A stretch of DNA of 64,000 bases, taken from assembly GCA_947589315.1 (NCBI GenBank), contig CANPZE010000012.1:1-64000 (forward strand). Reading direction: 5' to 3'. How positions within the stretch are numbered: the first letter of the stretch is position 1; every line of letters begins with the position of its first letter. Made by a program: the position numbers and the translations under genes. Origin of the DNA: an uncultured Lachnospiraceae bacterium (GTDB lineage: Bacteria > Bacillota > Clostridia > Lachnospirales > Lachnospiraceae). This document shows, in pieces, positions 35,283-43,846 of the stretch. The notes under the pieces were generated by a model that saw only the letters and a program-made list of their open reading frames with translations, was not told the origin of the DNA and did not search any database.

Positions 35283-36332
35283 ATGTATCGGGACAATACA
35301 AAGGTGGTACAGATTGGAAACCGCAGGATCGGCGGTGGGAATCCGATTGCGGTCCAATCTATGACTAATACAAAAACAGAAGATATCCAGGGAACGGTAA
35401 AGCAGATTCTGGGACTGGAAGAGGCGGGCTGTGAGATCATCCGGTGCGCTGTACCGACTATGGAGGCAGCAAAGGCTCTTGCAGAGATTAAGAAGCAGAT
35501 TCACATTCCGCTGGTGGCAGATATCCACTTTGACTACCGCCTGGCCATTGCGGCAATGGAAAATGGCGCAGATAAGATCCGGATCAATCCAGGCAATATC
35601 GGTGATGAAAGCCGGGTAAGGGCGGTAGTAGATGTGGCAAGAGAGAGGAATATCCCTATCCGGGTGGGCGTGAACAGCGGATCTCTGGAGAAGGAATTGC
35701 TGCAGGAATATGGTGGCGTCACTGCCCAGGGGCTGGTCCGCAGCGCCCTGGACAAGGTAGCAATGATCCGGGGAATGGGATATGATAATCTGGTTGTTAG
35801 TATTAAGGCATCGGATGTGATGATGTGTATCCGGGCCCATGAGCTGATCGCGCAGCAGACCGACTGCCCCCTCCATGTGGGGATAACGGAATCCGGCACA
35901 GTACTGTCAGGCAGCATCAAGTCTGCTGTAGGATTGGGAAATATTTTATATCAGGGAATCGGCGATACGATCCGTGTCTCGCTCACCGGGGATCCTTTGG
36001 AGGAGATCCGTTCTGCCAAGCTGATCCTGAGGACTTTGGGGCTGCGCAAAGGCGGCGTAACGGTGGTATCCTGTCCTACCTGTGGCCGGACGCAGATAGA
36101 TTTGATCGGCCTGGCAGGGAAGGTGGAGGACATGGTAAAAGACCTGGATCTGGACATTAAAGTGGCTGTCATGGGCTGCGTTGTGAATGGGCCGGGAGAA
36201 GCGAGAGAGGCGGATATCGGCATTGCAGGAGGCAATGGCGAGGGGCTGCTGATCAAGAAGGGCGAAGTGATACGAAAGGTGCCGGAGGCAGAACTGCTGC
36301 AGGCATTGGAGGCAGAATTGAAGCAGATGTAA
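35283..36332 (+). CDS. ispG: (E)-4-hydroxy-3-methylbut-2-enyl diphosphate synthase
   Basis: 349 residues from the ATG at 35283; the track's GTG two codons earlier overlaps the AAGAGG ribosome site. Contains GNPIAVQSMTNTKTEDI, the TIM-barrel segment LVADIHFDYRLAIAAMENGADKIRINPGNIG, and the [4Fe-4S] ligands in VVSCPTCGRTQIDL and VMGCVVNGPGEAREADIGIAGG. It reduces the cyclic MEcPP to HMBPP in the MEP pathway. Placement after rseP is usual in Clostridia. Confidence 0.96.
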   Translation: MYRDNTKVVQIGNRRIGGGNPIAVQSMTNTKTEDIQGTVKQILGLEEAGCEIIRCAVPTMEAAKALAEIKKQIHIPLVADIHFDYRLAIAAMENGADKIRINPGNIGDESRVRAVVDVARERNIPIRVGVNSGSLEKELLQEYGGVTAQGLVRSALDKVAMIRGMGYDNLVVSIKASDVMMCIRAHELIAQQTDCPLHVGITESGTVLSGSIKSAVGLGNILYQGIGDTIRVSLTGDPLEEIRSAKLILRTLGLRKGGVTVVSCPTCGRTQIDLIGLAGKVEDMVKDLDLDIKVAVMGCVVNGPGEAREADIGIAGGNGEGLLIKKGEVIRKVPEAELLQALEAELKQM

Positions 36333-36346
36333 GGATGTGACGACAG

Positions 36347-39300
36347 ATGGAGAAATTACTTTTGGAGACCTTTGAGGGCCTTTCTCTGACAGACCGGCAG
36401 AAAAGTTTGCTGGCCGATGTAAGAGTGGAGAGGATCAGGCTGTATCAGAGAGAGCATCGGATCCGGATCTATCTTGTCAGTGACCATTTGATCCCCTATC
36501 GTGAAATCTGCCTTCTGCGCTTTTCTCTGGAGAAGGTTTTGGCCAGGACGGGGCTGGAGGTGCAGCTGGAGGACCGCTACCGGCTGTCAGTCCAATATAA
36601 CGCCGCATATTTTTGGAGAGAGTATCAGGAGAGCATCCTTTTGCTTTTAAAAGAAGAAAACATCCTGGATTTTGATATGTTCTACAGCGGGCAGGCAGTG
36701 ATGGAGGGAGACGAATTGCTTCTGACCTGCGAGGATGACAATATATACCGCGCCCGGGAGGCTTCTCTGATCCAGAAGGTACAGAAGATCTTCCGGCAGA
36801 AGGCAGGGCTGGAGATCTCCATGCGCATTATCTATGCGAAGCCGAAGGAAAGAGTTCAGACTGCCAGGGAGGAGAAAAGTAACGGCGATATTTCCTATGT
36901 CGTTGCTCCCAGGGAGCAGGAGGCCGCCAGACAAAAGGCCGTAAGAAAAAAGGAAACATCCTATGAGAAGAAGGGAAAAAGCAATTATGGCAGAAGCAAA
37001 GTAGACGGGGAATGCTTCTATGGACGGAATTGTGAAGGAAACCTGACCAGGATTGCGGACATCCAGGAGGACAACAGTGAGGTTATCATTGAGGGGCAGA
37101 TTCTTTCTGTTGATGAGAGAGAGCTTCGCACTGGAAAGATTTTGTATACCTTTTCTGTGACAGATTTTACAGATACCATTGGAGTAAAAATATTCCTTCA
37201 GCCGGAGCAGGCAGAGGATATCCGGGGACAGGCGGCCAAGGGGCAATTTGTCAGGGTGAAAGGCATACCTTTATATGATAATTACAGCCGTGAGATTACT
37301 ATCTCCTCTGTAAGGGGGATTAAGCCGGGAAAGGATAACCGGACATTTCGTATGGATCATTATGAGGGGATGAAACGGGTAGAGCTTCATGCCCATACTC
37401 AAATGAGCGAGATGGATTCAGTAATGGCCGTACAGGACTACGTTAAAACGGCGCTGCGTTGGGGACATAAAGCCATTGCCATTACAGATCATGGGGTGGT
37501 TCAGTCCTTTCCCGATGCAGAGCATGCCCTGAAGCCGGGCGATGATCTGAAGATAATCTATGGAATGGAGGCTTATCTGGTAGATGATCTGATAGAGATC
37601 GTAGAGAATGAAAAGGGACAGGATTTTGCCTCCTCTTTTGTGGTATTTGATCTGGAGACGACAGGGATCGGAGCCAGAAGTAATCAGATTATTGAGATTG
37701 GGGGAGTGAAGGTAGAGAACCGCCGGATTACAGACCATTTTTCGGCTTTTGTAAATCCCGGGATCCCTATCCCCTATGCTATCCAGCAGCTGACAGGCAT
37801 TAATGACAGTATGGTTCATGATGCCCCTGGGATCGATCAGGTGCTTCCAGAGTTCTTGGAGTTTTGCCAGGGCTGTGTAATGGTGGCCCATAATGCAGAA
37901 TTTGATATGGGATTTATCCGGCAAAAGGCGAAGGATAGGGGCATTGCTACGGACTTTACGGTAATTGATACGGTAGCCATGGCGCGGGCGCTCCTTCCCC
38001 AGCTGAAGCGTTATAAGCTGGACAGGGTGGCGAAGGAGCTGGGAGTATCCCTGGAACACCATCACCGCGCTGTAGATGACGCCCAGGCTACAGCAGAGAT
38101 TTTTCTCCGTCTGGTGCAGCGTGTGGAGAACAAGGGGATTCATGATCTGGCCCAGTTAAATGAGTTCGGCCGTCCCGATGAGGAAGCCATTCAGAAGATG
38201 CCTTCCTATCATGCGATTATTCTGGTGAAAAATGAAGTAGGGCGGGTAAACTTATACCGTCTGGTATCGGAATCCCATTTAAAATATTATAACCGCCGCC
38301 CCAAGCTTCCCAAGAGCCTGTATCTCCAGTGGAGAGAGGGGCTGATGATGGGGTCGGCCTGTGAGGCGGGAGAACTATATCAGGCCCTTCTCCAGGAAAA
38401 ATCCGATGAAGAGATTGACCGTCTGGTGAGGTTTTACGATTATCTGGAAATCCAGCCTCTGGGCAATAATGAATTTATGATCCGGGACAATGACCATTAT
38501 GCCCATATCCAGGATGAGAATGACCTGATGGAGTTAAACCGGAAGATTGTCGCCCTGGGGGAAACATACCATAAGCCTGTAGTTGCTACCTGTGATGTCC
38601 ATTTTCTGAACCCGGAAGATGAGGTGTACCGCCGGATTATTATGGCGAAAAAGGGATTTGCCGATGCGGATCAGCAGGCTCCGCTATTCTACCGCACTAC
38701 AGAGGAAATGCTGGCTGAATTTCAGTATCTGGGAGCCGCTAAGGCGGAGGAAGTGGTTATCACTAATACTAACCGGATCGCAGATATGATTGATGCAATC
38801 TCTCCCTGCAGTCCCAGAAAATGTCCTCCGGAGATTGAAAATGCAGATCAGGATCTGCGGGATATCTGTTATAATAAAGCACATTCCATCTATGGGCCAG
38901 AGCTGCCAGAGGTCGTGACGGAGCGCCTGGAGAGGGAATTAAACTCTATCATCAGTAATGGCTATGCAGTGATGTATATTATTGCCCAGAAGCTGGTGTG
39001 GAAGGCGAATGAGGATGGGTATCTGGTAGGCTCCCGCGGCTCTGTAGGGTCTTCCTTTGTGGCCACGATGGCGGGGATTACAGAGATTAATCCCCTTCCC
39101 GCCCATTACTATTGCCCGGAATGCCATTATTATGATTTTGATTCCCCGGAGGTCAAAGCGTATGCGGGGAGCTCTGCCTGTGATATGCCGGAGAAGGCGT
39201 GTCCTGTCTGCGGACATATGCTGGCCAGAGAGGGACATGATATTCCTTTTGAGACCTTTTTGGGATTTAAAGGGAATAAGGAGCCGGATATTGACTTGAA

Positions 39301-40717
39301 TTTTTCCAGTGAATATCAGAGCAATGCCCATGATTATACCGAGGTGATCTTTGGAGAGGGACATACCTTCCGGGCGGGAACGGTGGGTACTATGGCTGAT
39401 AAGACGGCGTATGCCTATGTGAAGGATTATAATGAAGAACGGCAGATTCCCCTGAGGCGTGCGGAGATTGAGAGGATCGCTTCCGGCTGTGTAGGAGTGC
39501 GCAGGAATACGGGACAGCATCCTGGCGGCATCATAGTGCTTCCTATGGGGGAGGAGATTTATACTTTTACTCCGATACAGCATCCTGCCAATGATATGAA
39601 TAGTAAGACGATCACGACCCATTTTGATTACCATAAGATTGACGGCAATCTGTTAAAACTGGATATCCTGGGACATCAGGACCCTACTATGATACGTATG
39701 CTGGAGGAATTAACCCGGGTGGATGCCTCTGAGATCCCTATGAATGATAAAAAGGTTTTATCTCTCTTTGAGAGTACGGAAGCTCTGGGGATCACTCCAG
39801 AGGATATAGGGGGCTGCACGTTGGGAAGTCTGGGGCTGCCTGAGCTGGGGACCCATTTCGTTATCAACATGCTGATAGCCACAAAACCTAAATGCTTCTC
39901 GGATCTGGTGAGGATTTCCGGCCTTTCCCACGGTACGAATGTATGGCAGGATAATGCGGAATATTTTATTGCCAATGGGGACTGTACCTTGTCTACTGCT
40001 ATTTGTACCCGTGATGATATTATGACGTATTTGATCCGGATGGGGCTGGAGAATGAGCGTTCCTTTAAGATCATGGAGAGCGTCAGGAAGGGCAAAGGGC
40101 TGGATGAAGGGATGATCGCAGACATGAGGGCCTGCAATGTACCAGAGTGGTATATTGAATCCTGCCAGCGGATTAAATATATGTTTCCCAAGGCCCATGC
40201 GGCGGCTTACATTATGATGGCTATGCGGGTGGCTTATTTTAAAGTATATTATCCTCTGGCGTATTATGCTGCATACTTCAGTATTCGCGCCACCTCCTTC
40301 AATTATGAATTGATGTGTCTGGGAAGGGAACGCCTGGAATACTATATGGAGGATTATAATAAGCGCAGCGCCAGCCTGTCTGATAAAGAGAAGGAAACGC
40401 TGGAGGATATGAAGATCGTGCAGGAAATGTACGCCCGGGGATATGCCTTTGAAAAGCTGGATCTGTACCGGGCAAAGGCAACTCGCTTTCAGATCGTAGA
40501 TGGGAAGCTGATGCCGTCTTTTTCTACGATAGATGGGTTGGGGGATAAAGCTGCAGAGATGATCGAGGCAGAAGCTGCGAAGGGAAAGTTTCTCTCCCGG
40601 GAGGATTTTAAGAACCGATGCAAGGTTAGTGCGACTGTGGTGGATAATATGGCAGATATGGGATTGATGGGGGATCTGCCCCACAGTAACCAGATGTCGA
40701 TTCTGGATTTTTTATAG
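36347..40717 (+). CDS. polC: DNA polymerase III PolC-type alpha subunit
   Basis: 1456 residues, the normal length of Gram-positive PolC. Order: an N-terminal domain, an OB-fold (about 245-330, VIIEGQILSVDERELRTGKILYTFSVTDFT), a split PHP domain (VELHAHTQMSEMDSVMAVQDY), a DnaQ-type 3'-5' exonuclease (VVFDLETTGIGARSNQIIEIGGV, HHHRAVDDAQATAEIF), PHP continuation, palm and fingers (GSRGSVGSSFVATMAGITEINPLP, PDIDLNFSSEYQ, GTMADKTAY). The zinc-ribbon segment CPECHYYDF...CPVCGHM is present. It replicates the leading strand and supports classification within Firmicutes. It ends the conserved operon. Confidence 0.97.
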   Translation: MEKLLLETFEGLSLTDRQKSLLADVRVERIRLYQREHRIRIYLVSDHLIPYREICLLRFSLEKVLARTGLEVQLEDRYRLSVQYNAAYFWREYQESILLLLKEENILDFDMFYSGQAVMEGDELLLTCEDDNIYRAREASLIQKVQKIFRQKAGLEISMRIIYAKPKERVQTAREEKSNGDISYVVAPREQEAARQKAVRKKETSYEKKGKSNYGRSKVDGECFYGRNCEGNLTRIADIQEDNSEVIIEGQILSVDERELRTGKILYTFSVTDFTDTIGVKIFLQPEQAEDIRGQAAKGQFVRVKGIPLYDNYSREITISSVRGIKPGKDNRTFRMDHYEGMKRVELHAHTQMSEMDSVMAVQDYVKTALRWGHKAIAITDHGVVQSFPDAEHALKPGDDLKIIYGMEAYLVDDLIEIVENEKGQDFASSFVVFDLETTGIGARSNQIIEIGGVKVENRRITDHFSAFVNPGIPIPYAIQQLTGINDSMVHDAPGIDQVLPEFLEFCQGCVMVAHNAEFDMGFIRQKAKDRGIATDFTVIDTVAMARALLPQLKRYKLDRVAKELGVSLEHHHRAVDDAQATAEIFLRLVQRVENKGIHDLAQLNEFGRPDEEAIQKMPSYHAIILVKNEVGRVNLYRLVSESHLKYYNRRPKLPKSLYLQWREGLMMGSACEAGELYQALLQEKSDEEIDRLVRFYDYLEIQPLGNNEFMIRDNDHYAHIQDENDLMELNRKIVALGETYHKPVVATCDVHFLNPEDEVYRRIIMAKKGFADADQQAPLFYRTTEEMLAEFQYLGAAKAEEVVITNTNRIADMIDAISPCSPRKCPPEIENADQDLRDICYNKAHSIYGPELPEVVTERLERELNSIISNGYAVMYIIAQKLVWKANEDGYLVGSRGSVGSSFVATMAGITEINPLPAHYYCPECHYYDFDSPEVKAYAGSSACDMPEKACPVCGHMLAREGHDIPFETFLGFKGNKEPDIDLNFSSEYQSNAHDYTEVIFGEGHTFRAGTVGTMADKTAYAYVKDYNEERQIPLRRAEIERIASGCVGVRRNTGQHPGGIIVLPMGEEIYTFTPIQHPANDMNSKTITTHFDYHKIDGNLLKLDILGHQDPTMIRMLEELTRVDASEIPMNDKKVLSLFESTEALGITPEDIGGCTLGSLGLPELGTHFVINMLIATKPKCFSDLVRISGLSHGTNVWQDNAEYFIANGDCTLSTAICTRDDIMTYLIRMGLENERSFKIMESVRKGKGLDEGMIADMRACNVPEWYIESCQRIKYMFPKAHAAAYIMMAMRVAYFKVYYPLAYYAAYFSIRATSFNYELMCLGRERLEYYMEDYNKRSASLSDKEKETLEDMKIVQEMYARGYAFEKLDLYRAKATRFQIVDGKLMPSFSTIDGLGDKAAEMIEAEAAKGKFLSREDFKNRCKVSATVVDNMADMGLMGDLPHSNQMSILDFL

Positions 40718-40720
40718 GAA

Positions 40721-40744
40721 TCATGGAAGCTCTCATGGAAGCTC
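40721..40744 (+). repeat. 12-bp exact tandem duplication after polC
   Basis: TCATGGAAGCTC repeated twice without spacer, 3 bp after the polC stop. Likely a slippage duplication. No clear terminator for polC is seen before it. Confidence 0.85.
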
Positions 40745-40751
40745 TGCGTCC

Positions 40752-40780
40752 TTGCTAAACATCCTGCAATATGCTATAAT
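40752..40780 (+). promoter_or_regulatory. sigma-A type promoter
   Basis: TTGCTA, 17-bp spacer, TATAAT, leading into the 61-residue signal-peptide ORF with a leader of less than 20 nt. Confidence 0.7.
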
Positions 40781-40803
40781 CTGACATGCTTTGAAGAAAT
40801 GGC

Positions 40804-40989
40804 ATGGATATACATATCATAATGATTATGTCCCTATTGCTGATTATGCTTGCAGCACCATGTATTCCTGTACAGGCGGAAGAAACAAGCACAGTCCAAG
40901 TGGAAACTGTTGAGGTTGTTGCAAGCCAGTCGGCGGCAGGAAAGTCAGTGGCATTTAAGAACACTAAAGGAAAGAACTTAAGAAATTAA
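40804..40989 (+). pseudogene. 61-residue signal-peptide ORF, probably remnant of a larger surface protein
   Basis: MDIHIIMIMSLLLIMLAAPCIPVQA is a convincing export signal, followed by EETSTVQVETVEVVASQSAAGKSVAFKNTKGKNLRN and stop. The end SVAFKNTKGKNL resembles the start of Fn3-like modules of clostridial surface proteins (NTKGKKLTVKWKK), so most of the gene may have been deleted. It has a strong promoter and a 14-bp stem-loop after it. The alternative is a genuine short secreted peptide. The ribosome site is weak. From 41034 to 41085 nothing else is seen. Confidence 0.45.
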
Positions 40990-40995
40990 CGTATT

Positions 40996-41033
40996 CCTTT
41001 TCCCGGTTTGAGACGGATAAAACCGGGAAAAGG
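40996..41033 (+). terminator. long stem-loop after the 61-residue ORF
   Basis: CCTTTTCCCGGTTT/AAACCGGGAAAAGG, a 14-bp perfect stem with a 10-nt loop. No T tract follows, so intrinsic termination is uncertain. Confidence 0.5.
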
Positions 41034-41085
41034 CGGTACGTATATTTTTGCATAACGAACAGATAGCATATGTGGAGGAAGAAAT

Positions 41086-41418
41086 TTGAACTTGGCAATC
41101 TATATCGTTGGTATGCTTTCATTCCTTAGCGGGTTCTATTTTGTGAAGAAAAGTGAAACGAAATGGAATGGCGTGTGTGGATTGTTCATAGCCTATGTGG
41201 TTTGGATAATGGTCCAGTCTCTGGCAGGGATATTCAAACTGTTTTTCCGTTATCCGGTACATGCCTGGCAGTATGGCCTGCTGGGGCTGGGCTTGGGGAC
41301 CTATTGTTGGGTTCAGGTGTTCCGGAGCAAGGAGAGGCAGCAATACGAATATGCCCTGTCAGATTTTTTGATAGTTTTATTGCTGATTGTCCTGGGGTTA
41401 TGGCGTTATGGCATCTGA
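41086..41418 (+). CDS. short membrane protein, possibly a 3'-truncated gene
   Basis: 110 residues with three hydrophobic segments (LAIYIVGMLSFLSGFYFV, GVCGLFIAYVVWIMVQSLAGIFKLFF, YGLLGLGLGTYCWVQVF) and a fourth near the end (DFLIVLLLIVLGLW). Start TTG 41086 has GGAGG 7 nt away. The pattern resembles the N-terminus of large multi-span membrane proteins of Lachnospiraceae that continue after this fourth helix, so the stop may be premature. Not a named family. It lies in a zone of broken genes. No product function is proposed. Confidence 0.5.
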   Translation: MNLAIYIVGMLSFLSGFYFVKKSETKWNGVCGLFIAYVVWIMVQSLAGIFKLFFRYPVHAWQYGLLGLGLGTYCWVQVFRSKERQQYEYALSDFLIVLLLIVLGLWRYGI

Positions 41419-41582
41419 GCGGATTCATTGTTGCCGGGAGTTAATCCTGCTCAGCAGCATAAGCGTTTGGAATTGGAAAACGGAGCCATATCGATATCAA
41501 TTTCGGAGATAACAGTGATAGCGCTGTTACGGTAATATAAGATGATAGGCTAAAGGGAAGTAGATGTAGGAGAGTTGAATTT

Positions 41583-42404
41583 ATGATAGAAAAGACATTT
41601 GAAACGCCTTGCGGCACAATCCATTATTGGATAGGAAAAGAGAAAGACACCCTGGGCGTTTCCCTTGTGTTTCTGCCGGGACTGACTGCTGATCACAGAT
41701 TATTTGATCGGCAGATTGCATATTTTGAAAAGAAATATCCTGTTTTTGTCTGGGACGCACCGGGACATGCCACGTCATGGCCTTTTGCCATGACTTTTTC
41801 TTTAGAAGACAAAGCAAGGTGGCTAAATGAGATCCTGATAAGGGAAAATATGCAGAATGTTGTCATTGCCGGGCAGTCCATGGGCGGTTATGTGGGGCAG
41901 ATGTATGCGCAGCTGTTTCCTGAAAAGCTACGGGGATTTATCTCCATTGACTCTGCCTCTCTGCAAAGAGATTATATCACTGCCGCAGAGCTTTGGCTTT
42001 TGAAGCGCATGGAGCCGGTATACCGCTATTATCCATGGAAATGGCTTTTGAAACAGGGAACAAATGGTGTTGCCGTTTCTGACTATGGGCGGGCGCTGAT
42101 GCGCAGCATGATGATGGTCTATGACGGCGACAAGGAGAGATATGCGAAGCTTGCAGGGCATGGATTTCAGATTCTGGCGCAAGCGATAGAAAAGGAGCTT
42201 CCTTATGAGATCAAGTGCCCGGTTCTGTTGATCTGCGGCGAAAAAGACCATGCCGGTTCCTGCATCAGATACAATAAGGCATGGCATAAAAAGACTGGGT
42301 TCCCGATTGCATGGATTAAAAACGCAGGACACAATTCCAATACGGACGCACCGGAACGGGTCAATGCGCTGATCGAGGGATTGATAGATAAGACTATGCA
42401 TTAG
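41583..42404 (+). CDS. alpha/beta-fold hydrolase
   Basis: 273 residues. Nucleophile elbow GQSMGG with S99, oxyanion region FLPGLTADHRLFDRQ, acid in LLICGEKDHAGS, and catalytic His in IKNAGHNSNTDAPERVNALI, so the full catalytic triad is present. No signal peptide, so a cytoplasmic esterase or lactonase-like enzyme. The substrate is not inferable. It is followed 74 bp downstream by an SRPBCC gene on the same strand; AGGAGAG supports the start. Confidence 0.88.
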   Translation: MIEKTFETPCGTIHYWIGKEKDTLGVSLVFLPGLTADHRLFDRQIAYFEKKYPVFVWDAPGHATSWPFAMTFSLEDKARWLNEILIRENMQNVVIAGQSMGGYVGQMYAQLFPEKLRGFISIDSASLQRDYITAAELWLLKRMEPVYRYYPWKWLLKQGTNGVAVSDYGRALMRSMMMVYDGDKERYAKLAGHGFQILAQAIEKELPYEIKCPVLLICGEKDHAGSCIRYNKAWHKKTGFPIAWIKNAGHNSNTDAPERVNALIEGLIDKTMH

Positions 42405-42477
42405 AAAAGGGGTTATCCTGCATTGAAAAACCTTTATTATGGAGTGCAGGAAAGCTAATTTAACGGAGGAATTTATT

Positions 42478-42870
42478 ATGGCGGTTTCAGAGATCAAGGC
42501 TGTATTTCCAGCAAGTGTACAAGAGGTTTGGAACATTGTCACTTCTCTTGAAAACTATCAGTGGAGAAGTGATTTAAGCAGGATAGAGATACTGAATGAT
42601 AAACAATTTGTAGAATATACGAAAGCGGGCTTCCCGACTACCTTTACAGTCACCGTATCGGAGGCATATAAACGCTGGGAGTTTAGTATGGAAAACAACA
42701 ATATGAGAGGGTACTGGATCGGTATTTTTGAAGAAAAAGACGGTCAAACAGAAATTGATTTTATAGAGGATGTGACTGCTAAGAAGCTGATCATGAAACC
42801 TTTTGTAAAAGCATTTCTGAGAAAACAGCAGAATCAATATGTAATAGACTTGAAAACAGCATTGCAGTGA
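42478..42870 (+). CDS. SRPBCC (START-like) family protein
   Basis: 130 residues from ATG 42478, preceded by ACGGAGG; the track start is 13 codons earlier without a site. Sequence AVSEIKAVFPASVQEVWNIVTSLENYQWRSDLSRIEIL is a polyketide-cyclase/START-like beginning, with the ligand-cavity strand pattern following (FVEYTKAGFPTTFTVTVSE) and a final long helix. Such domains bind hydrophobic ligands; the ligand is unknown. It sits with the hydrolase gene upstream, and a broken GNAT remnant follows directly. Confidence 0.85.
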   Translation: MAVSEIKAVFPASVQEVWNIVTSLENYQWRSDLSRIEILNDKQFVEYTKAGFPTTFTVTVSEAYKRWEFSMENNNMRGYWIGIFEEKDGQTEIDFIEDVTAKKLIMKPFVKAFLRKQQNQYVIDLKTALQ

Positions 42871-42881
42871 TAACTTTTGCT

Positions 42882-42954
42882 TTTGATTCTACTTATGGGG
42901 CGTCCATTGTATGAAAAGTTTGGATTTGTGAAGATAAATGATGAAATGAAATAA
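42882..42954 (+). pseudogene. C-terminal remnant of a GNAT acetyltransferase gene
   Basis: Translating in the frame of ATG 42895 gives MGRPLYEKFGFVKINDEMK followed by TAA, the exact pattern of the end of GNAT acetyltransferases (xMGRPLYEKxGFxxxNDEM). Just upstream, GATTCTACT encodes DST in a shifted frame, as expected for the preceding residues. No upstream acetyltransferase body exists, since the SRPBCC gene ends 11 bp before. The gene has been deleted except for its 3' end. Confidence 0.75.
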
Positions 42955-42967
42955 TTCCTTAATCAAC

Positions 42968-42995
42968 GAGACCGTTTCAAGTTTTGTGTAAACTC
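42968..42995. mobile_element. possible IS terminal repeat remnant (IS256-like)
   Basis: GAGACCGTTTCAAGTTTTGTGTAAACTC resembles, from memory, terminal inverted repeats of IS256-family elements (reverse strand TTTACACAAAACTTGAAACGG). No transposase frame accompanies it, and no second end was found in the window. It lies directly after the GNAT remnant. Confidence 0.35.
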
Positions 42996-43029
42996 AGAAA
43001 ACCGATATAAGATTTGTGAATAATTACTG

Positions 43030-43062
43030 AAGGGCAGAGCCAATTTTTATGGTTCTGCCCTT
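43030..43062. terminator. stem-loop terminator
   Basis: AAGGGCAGAGCCA/TGGTTCTGCCCTT with one G-U pair and an ATTTTTA loop, followed by ACTTGTATT. It lies between the eroded region and the convergent flavodoxin-family gene. Confidence 0.7.
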
Positions 43063-43206
43063 ACTTGTATTATACAGTGATTTTTTGGGATAGTCCCTAA
43101 CTTTTTTCTGTCACTGATCACAGAAAATTCTTAAACATAATCTCATCATCCAGACAGGCTGAATGAATTTTTGCGCCATAGCTCCATGCCCTCTGTTGGT
43201 GCTATG

Positions 43207-43824
43207 CTATCTGATAAAATGTGTCGGCTTCCACGCTTCCTTTTCCGGCAAGCCATACTTTTCCTTGCCCAGGGCAATGCTCTTCATCAGAAAAGCCATA
43301 TTCCTTGCCAGCACGCGCATTGTCTGTAAGCCTTCCTCGTCCTTCTCCGCTTCTCCTTTTTCCCTTCCGTGGGCGCTGTTCCAATACTGGCTTGATGCAA
43401 CCGGCATATTAGAAATCGTAAAATATTTGTTTAGCTCGTCAAATGTAGCGGAAAGGCCGCCTCTTCTTGCTATTACAACACTGGCTCCGACCTTCATTGT
43501 CGTATCAAATTGTGTGCTGTAGAATAATCTATCTAAAAATGAGATTAAGGTTCCATTGGCCGATGCATAATAGACTGGACTGGCAATCACAAGCCCATCT
43601 GCTTTCTCAAATTTTGGCGCAATCTCATTCACCAGATCATCAAACACACATCTTCCCTTTTCAAAGCAGAATCCGCAAGCAATACATCCTCTGATATCCT
43701 TATTGCCAATCTGGATTATCTCTGTCTCAATTTCATTTTCCTGGAAAATCTGCTCCATTTCATGAAGCGCCCTCTCCGTATTTCCCTCTGTCCTTGGAGA
43801 ACCGTTGATCATTAAAACCTTCAT
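43207..43824 (-). CDS. flavodoxin-family NAD(P)H oxidoreductase
   Basis: 205 residues from ATG 43824 (MKVLMINGSPRTEGNTERAL), which has AAAGGGG upstream; the track extends 12 codons further without support. The start is the FMN-binding phosphate loop of NADPH-dependent FMN reductases, and GCIACGFCFEKGRC follows (four Cys with spacing 2, 2, 5). LVIASPVYYASANGTLISFLDRLFY is the second flavin loop. Cytoplasmic redox enzyme; the Cys cluster could bind an Fe-S centre or be structural as in many relatives. It is co-directional with the metallophosphatase gene upstream. Confidence 0.88.
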   Translation of the reverse strand: MKVLMINGSPRTEGNTERALHEMEQIFQENEIETEIIQIGNKDIRGCIACGFCFEKGRCVFDDLVNEIAPKFEKADGLVIASPVYYASANGTLISFLDRLFYSTQFDTTMKVGASVVIARRGGLSATFDELNKYFTISNMPVASSQYWNSAHGREKGEAEKDEEGLQTMRVLARNMAFLMKSIALGKEKYGLPEKEAWKPTHFIR

Positions 43825-43846
43825 AAATATACCCCTTTCTATTCCC

